Positions 61,155 to 64,000 of a DNA stretch of 64,000 nucleotides are shown piece after piece. The stretch is from Sulfurimicrobium sp963741495 (GTDB taxonomy: Bacteria > Pseudomonadota > Gammaproteobacteria > Burkholderiales > Sulfuricellaceae): contig CAVUID010000017.1 in the NCBI GenBank assembly GCA_963741495.1, positions 62,001 through 126,000 of the forward strand, in the 5' to 3' direction. The notes below the pieces were generated by a model, which worked only from the letters and a program-made list of their open reading frames with translations, was not told the origin of the DNA and ran no database searches. The position numbers and the translations under genes were made by a program. Each line of letters opens with the position of its first letter. Position 1 is the stretch's first letter.

Positions 61155-62129
61155 ATGAAACATGCCACCTTGCGCCAGCTAAAGGTTTTCGAGTCGGTAG
61201 CGCGCAATCTCAGCTTCACTCGCGCCGCAGAGGAACTGCACCTGACGCAGCCCACTGTTTCCATCCAGCTCAGGCAGTTGAGCGACATTGTCGGCCTGCC
61301 GCTGCTGGAACAGGTGGGCAAGCGCGTGTTCCTGACCGATACCGGGCGCGAACTGCTCAAAGTCAGCCACGACATTTCTGAGGGTCTGTCCCGTTTCGAG
61401 ATGCTGGTATCGGATATGAAGGGGGTGAAAGCGGGCAAGCTGCGGCTGGCCGTGATCACCACCGCCAAGTATTTCGTCCCGCGCCTGCTCGGCCCCTTCT
61501 GCCAGCGCTATCCCGGCATCGACGTCTCGCTCAAGGTGACCAACCGCGAACGGGTATTGCAGCGCATGGCCAACAACGAGGATGACCTTTACGTGCTCGG
61601 CCAGCCGCCGGAACACATGGACGTGGAACTCGAACCTTTTCTGGAAAACCCGCTGGTGGTGCTGGCGGCGCGCAGCCACCCCCTGGCAAACGAGAAGAAC
61701 ATCCCCCTCGCGCGCCTGGCAGAGGAACCGTTCCTGATGCGCGAGGCGGGATCCGGCACGCGCCTCGCCACCGAACGTTTTTTTGGCGAGCACGGGCAGG
61801 AACTCAAGGTCAGGATGGAACTCGGCAGCAACGAGGCGATCAAGCAGGCCGTGGCTGGCGGGCTGGGTATCGCCGTGCTGTCAGCACACACCCTGGCACT
61901 GGAGCGCCATGGCGACGAACTGGTTTATCTCGACGTGGAAGGCTTCCCGATCCGCCGCCACTGGTACGTGGCCCACCTCAAGGACAAGCAGCCATCGGTG
62001 GTTGCGCTGGCTTTTCTGGATTTCCTGCGCGAGGAAAGCAAGCTGCTGGGGGAACATTATTTGCGGGGGATTCCGGGCTTCCCCGGATTTATTCAGGACG
62101 ACCAGCCATCTCCGGCAGCATCTCGATAG
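61155..62129 (+). CDS. cbbR: LysR-type transcriptional regulator CbbR
   Basis: This 324-residue protein has an N-terminal winged HTH (MKHATLRQLKVFESVARNLS, AAEELHLTQPTVSIQLRQLS) and a LysR effector domain (GKLRLAVITTAKYFVPRLLG). It is transcribed divergently from cbbL, the normal position of CbbR. The ATG at 61155 is seven bases from GAGGA; an ATG two codons earlier is too close. Its 3' end overlaps nudB on the other strand by 41 bases. Confidence 0.94.
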   Translation: MKHATLRQLKVFESVARNLSFTRAAEELHLTQPTVSIQLRQLSDIVGLPLLEQVGKRVFLTDTGRELLKVSHDISEGLSRFEMLVSDMKGVKAGKLRLAVITTAKYFVPRLLGPFCQRYPGIDVSLKVTNRERVLQRMANNEDDLYVLGQPPEHMDVELEPFLENPLVVLAARSHPLANEKNIPLARLAEEPFLMREAGSGTRLATERFFGEHGQELKVRMELGSNEAIKQAVAGGLGIAVLSAHTLALERHGDELVYLDVEGFPIRRHWYVAHLKDKQPSVVALAFLDFLREESKLLGEHYLRGIPGFPGFIQDDQPSPAASR

Positions 62130-62538
62130 CCGCCACATTGGTCCATGAAAATGCTTTTGCGGCAGCATCCTGCCACGGCAGCCAGACAAAATTCAGGTGC
62201 TCGCGTGGCGCAAGACTGACAGGCAACGGTTGCGGCACTTCCAGCCCGAAGACGTGCTCGGTGTTGTGGGTCACGCCGGGGGCGTATCGGTGACGCCACT
62301 CGGCGTAAATTTCGAAGACATTTTCCGCCTTCCAGTCGCTGAACTTGTATTGCGTGGCATCCAGGCCGGTTTCTTCCGCCACCTCGCGCAGCGCCGTCTG
62401 GCGCAGGCTCTCGCCCGGATCGCAACTCCCCGTCACCGACTGCCAGTAACCGGGGTGATCGGCACGTTCCAGCAGCAATACCTGCAAATCCGGCGTGTAA
62501 ATGACAACCAGGACGGAAACGGGCGTTTTGTAAGCCAT
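62089..62538 (-). CDS. nudB: Dihydroneopterin triphosphate diphosphatase NudB (Nudix)
   Basis: This 149-residue Nudix hydrolase has the box GSCDPGESLRQTALREVAEE-TG, matching Gx5Ex7REUxEE. The start MAYKTPVSVLVVIYTPD (62538) and C-terminal region (THNTEHVFGLEVPQPLPV, EHLNFVWLPWQDA) match the NudB family acting in folate synthesis. It is in a minus-strand set with the rhodanese and aspS. Confidence 0.9.
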   Translation of the reverse strand: MAYKTPVSVLVVIYTPDLQVLLLERADHPGYWQSVTGSCDPGESLRQTALREVAEETGLDATQYKFSDWKAENVFEIYAEWRHRYAPGVTHNTEHVFGLEVPQPLPVSLAPREHLNFVWLPWQDAAAKAFSWTNVAAIEMLPEMAGRPE

Positions 62539-62554
62539 CCGGGAAATGCCGGCG

Positions 62555-62936
62555 TTACTCGAAGTTGATCGGCTCGGGCTTCTCGGTCGGACGCTGCTCG
62601 GTGTTCCACTGATCAAAGCCACCTACCATGGAAATCACATCGGTATAGCCCAGCCGGTGCAATTGCACGGCGGACAGGGCCGCACGTCCGCTGGTGCGGC
62701 AATAGATCAGCAGCGAAGCATCGCGCGGCGCAGCTTCCGGCACCATGCCGATCTTGAATTCGAGCATGCCGCGCGGAATGTTGATGGCACCGGGCAGATG
62801 GCCGGTGACGATACTCGTCGTATTCGCGCACATCCAGCACCACGCGCTTGCCAAGCAGGGACCTGGCTTCATCGCAGGTAATTTCCCTGATCTGGGATTT
62901 GGCTTCGACCACCAGGTCGTGAGGGGTTACGGGCAT
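62555..62936 (-). CDS. Rhodanese-like sulfurtransferase, one apparent frameshift
   Basis: The first part reads MPVTPHDLVVEAKSQIREIT and KRVVLDVREYDEY. After a one-base insertion near 62815 it continues TGHLPGAINIPRGMLEFKIG, the active-site loop IYCRTSGRAALSA with the catalytic Cys, and GGFDQWNTEQRPTEKPEPI. Corrected length is about 126 residues. Single-domain rhodaneses transfer sulfane sulfur. It lies between aspS and nudB. Confidence 0.85.
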
Positions 62937-62957
62937 TTCAATTCTCCTGTTTCTATC

Positions 62958-64000
62958 TCAGCTGTTGCCGACTTCCACCTGGGTCTGCACTTGCTGGCGC
63001 AAGCGGATGTGCAGTTCACGCAGCTGTTTCTCGTCCACGGTGTTGGGCGCCTGCGTCATGAGGCAGGCAGCGCGCTGGGTTTTGGGGAAGGCAATCACGT
63101 CGCGGATCGATTCGGCGCCAGCCATCAGCGTCACCAGGCGATCCAGACCGAAGGCCAGGCCACCATGCGGAGGCGCGCCAAATTGCAGGGCTTCGAGCAG
63201 GAAGCCGAATTTCTCCTGCGCTTCCTCGTCGCTGATATTGAGTGCCTTGAACACCTTGGCCTGCACGTCCTGGCGATGAATACGCACCGAACCGCCGCCC
63301 ACTTCCCAGCCGTTCAGCACCATGTCGTAGGCCTTGGACAAGGCCTTGCCGGGGTCGCTGGACAGCAGGTCCTCGTGACCATCAGCCGGTGCAGTGAAGG
63401 GATGATGCAATGCCGCCCAGCGGTTGTTTTCCTCGTCACGCTCGAACATCGGAAAATCCACCACCCACAGGGGTTTCCAGCCGGATTCGGCCAAGCCGCG
63501 CTCATGGCCGACCTTGGCACGCAAGGCGCCGAGGGCCTCGTTCACCACCTTGGCCTTGTCGGCGCCGAAGAAAACCAGATCGCCGTCAGTGGCGCCGGTA
63601 CGCTCGATGATCGCCTTCAGAGCGGCGTCATCCAGATTCTTGACGATGGGCGACTGCAGGCCGTCGCGACCCTTGGCCACTTCATTGACCTTGATGTAGG
63701 CCAGACCCTTGGCACCGTAAATGCCGACAAAAGCGGTGTAGTCGTCGATTTCCTTGCGCGACAGCGAACCGCCGCCCGGCACCCGGAGTGCCGCCACACG
63801 GCCGCCTTCCATGTCTGCCGCGCCACGGAACACCTTGAATTCGACCGACTTCATCACGTCGGTCAGCTCGGTCAGTTCCAGCGTCACGCGCATGTCGGGC
63901 TTGTCGGAACCGTAACGGCCCATGGCCTCGCTGTAGGGCATGCGCGGGAAAGGATTGGGCAGATCGATATCCATCACGGTCTTGAACATGCCACGGATCA
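62958..64000 (-). CDS. aspS: Aspartyl-tRNA synthetase, C-terminal part (5' end beyond window)
   Basis: About 346 residues of the bacterial-type class II synthetase are visible. They start in the catalytic domain (RGMFKTVMDIDLPNPFPRMP, YGSDKPDMRV) and pass the bacterial GAD insert to motif 3 (APPHGGLAFGLDRLVTLMAG) and the normal C-terminus (LRELHIRLRQQ). The reading frame is open to the right edge. Confidence 0.97.
   Translation of the reverse strand, partial: IRGMFKTVMDIDLPNPFPRMPYSEAMGRYGSDKPDMRVTLELTELTDVMKSVEFKVFRGAADMEGGRVAALRVPGGGSLSRKEIDDYTAFVGIYGAKGLAYIKVNEVAKGRDGLQSPIVKNLDDAALKAIIERTGATDGDLVFFGADKAKVVNEALGALRAKVGHERGLAESGWKPLWVVDFPMFERDEENNRWAALHHPFTAPADGHEDLLSSDPGKALSKAYDMVLNGWEVGGGSVRIHRQDVQAKVFKALNISDEEAQEKFGFLLEALQFGAPPHGGLAFGLDRLVTLMAGAESIRDVIAFPKTQRAACLMTQAPNTVDEKQLRELHIRLRQQVQTQVEVGNS

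Overview
The window reads as chromosomal DNA of a chemolithoautotrophic betaproteobacterium, most plausibly a sulfur- or iron-oxidising member of the Nitrosomonadales/Gallionellales. The basis is a form IA RuBisCO cluster (cbbL-cbbS-cbbQ-cbbO with divergent cbbR), an MtrA/DmsE-type decaheme cytochrome with an outer-membrane barrel partner, a YeeE/YedE-type sulfur transporter, and betaproteobacterial versions of housekeeping operons (tol-pal, ruvCAB with yebC, ribF-ileS-lspA-fkpB-ispH, purEK). Species assignment is inference; there is no rRNA in the window and I saw no tRNA.

Layout. 1-8.1 kb: a minus-strand tripartite exporter operon (TolC, HlyD-type adaptor, HD-GYP phosphodiesterase, two ABC ATPases, two ABC-2 permeases, then a cytochrome c'), mostly joined by 4-base ATGA overlaps and preceded by a promoter that carries a 24-nt inverted repeat. 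8.3-10.4 kb: htpG with a sigma-32-type promoter. 10.5-13 kb: a membrane protein behind a foldable leader, a small Rossmann protein, a FixH/YtkA-like protein and a Sco protein. 13-21 kb, the most unusual part: two exported glycine/lysine-rich proteins; a 1187-residue outer-membrane protein that looks like a BBP2 beta-barrel fused to an MtrB/PioB-like barrel; a decaheme cytochrome; an Fnr-type regulator with a perfect FNR box between them; and a third exported low-complexity protein. 21-27 kb: ribF-ileS-lspA-fkpB-ispH. 27-29.6 kb: YedE and queCE. 29.8-34.8 kb: cpoB-pal-tolBARQ-ybgC. 34.8-38.5 kb: ruvB, higBA, ruvA, ruvC, yebC. 38.6-45.4 kb: a HerA-like ATPase, a glutaredoxin, an RlhA-like U32 protein, hrpB. 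45.5-49.6 kb: an EcoRII/Dcm-type restriction-modification island (methyltransferase fused to an HNH nuclease, an unknown small gene, a stand-alone EcoRII catalytic domain) followed by nearly gene-free DNA. 49.6-55.4 kb: nadA, a class II aldolase, purK, purE, Sua5, psiE and a hypothetical. 55.4-62.1 kb: the cbb cluster. 62.1-64 kb: nudB, a rhodanese and the C-terminal part of aspS.

How the genes connect. The decaheme cytochrome and barrel suit electron transfer across the outer membrane, apparently under a redox or O2-sensing Fnr protein, while the cbb genes under CbbR fix CO2. The exporter operon carries its own c-di-GMP-phosphodiesterase-like protein. Sco and the FixH/YtkA-like protein suggest copper delivery for a terminal oxidase.

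Two cautions. At least 13 single-base indels interrupt otherwise intact and often essential genes (yedE, ileS x3, ybgC, rlhA, dcm x2, orf47683, purK, orf55407, cbbO, rhodanese). This suggests uncorrected sequencing error more than gene decay. The window is also rich in dispersed palindromic repeats, one of which lies in frame inside queC and another in the 3' end of ruvB.
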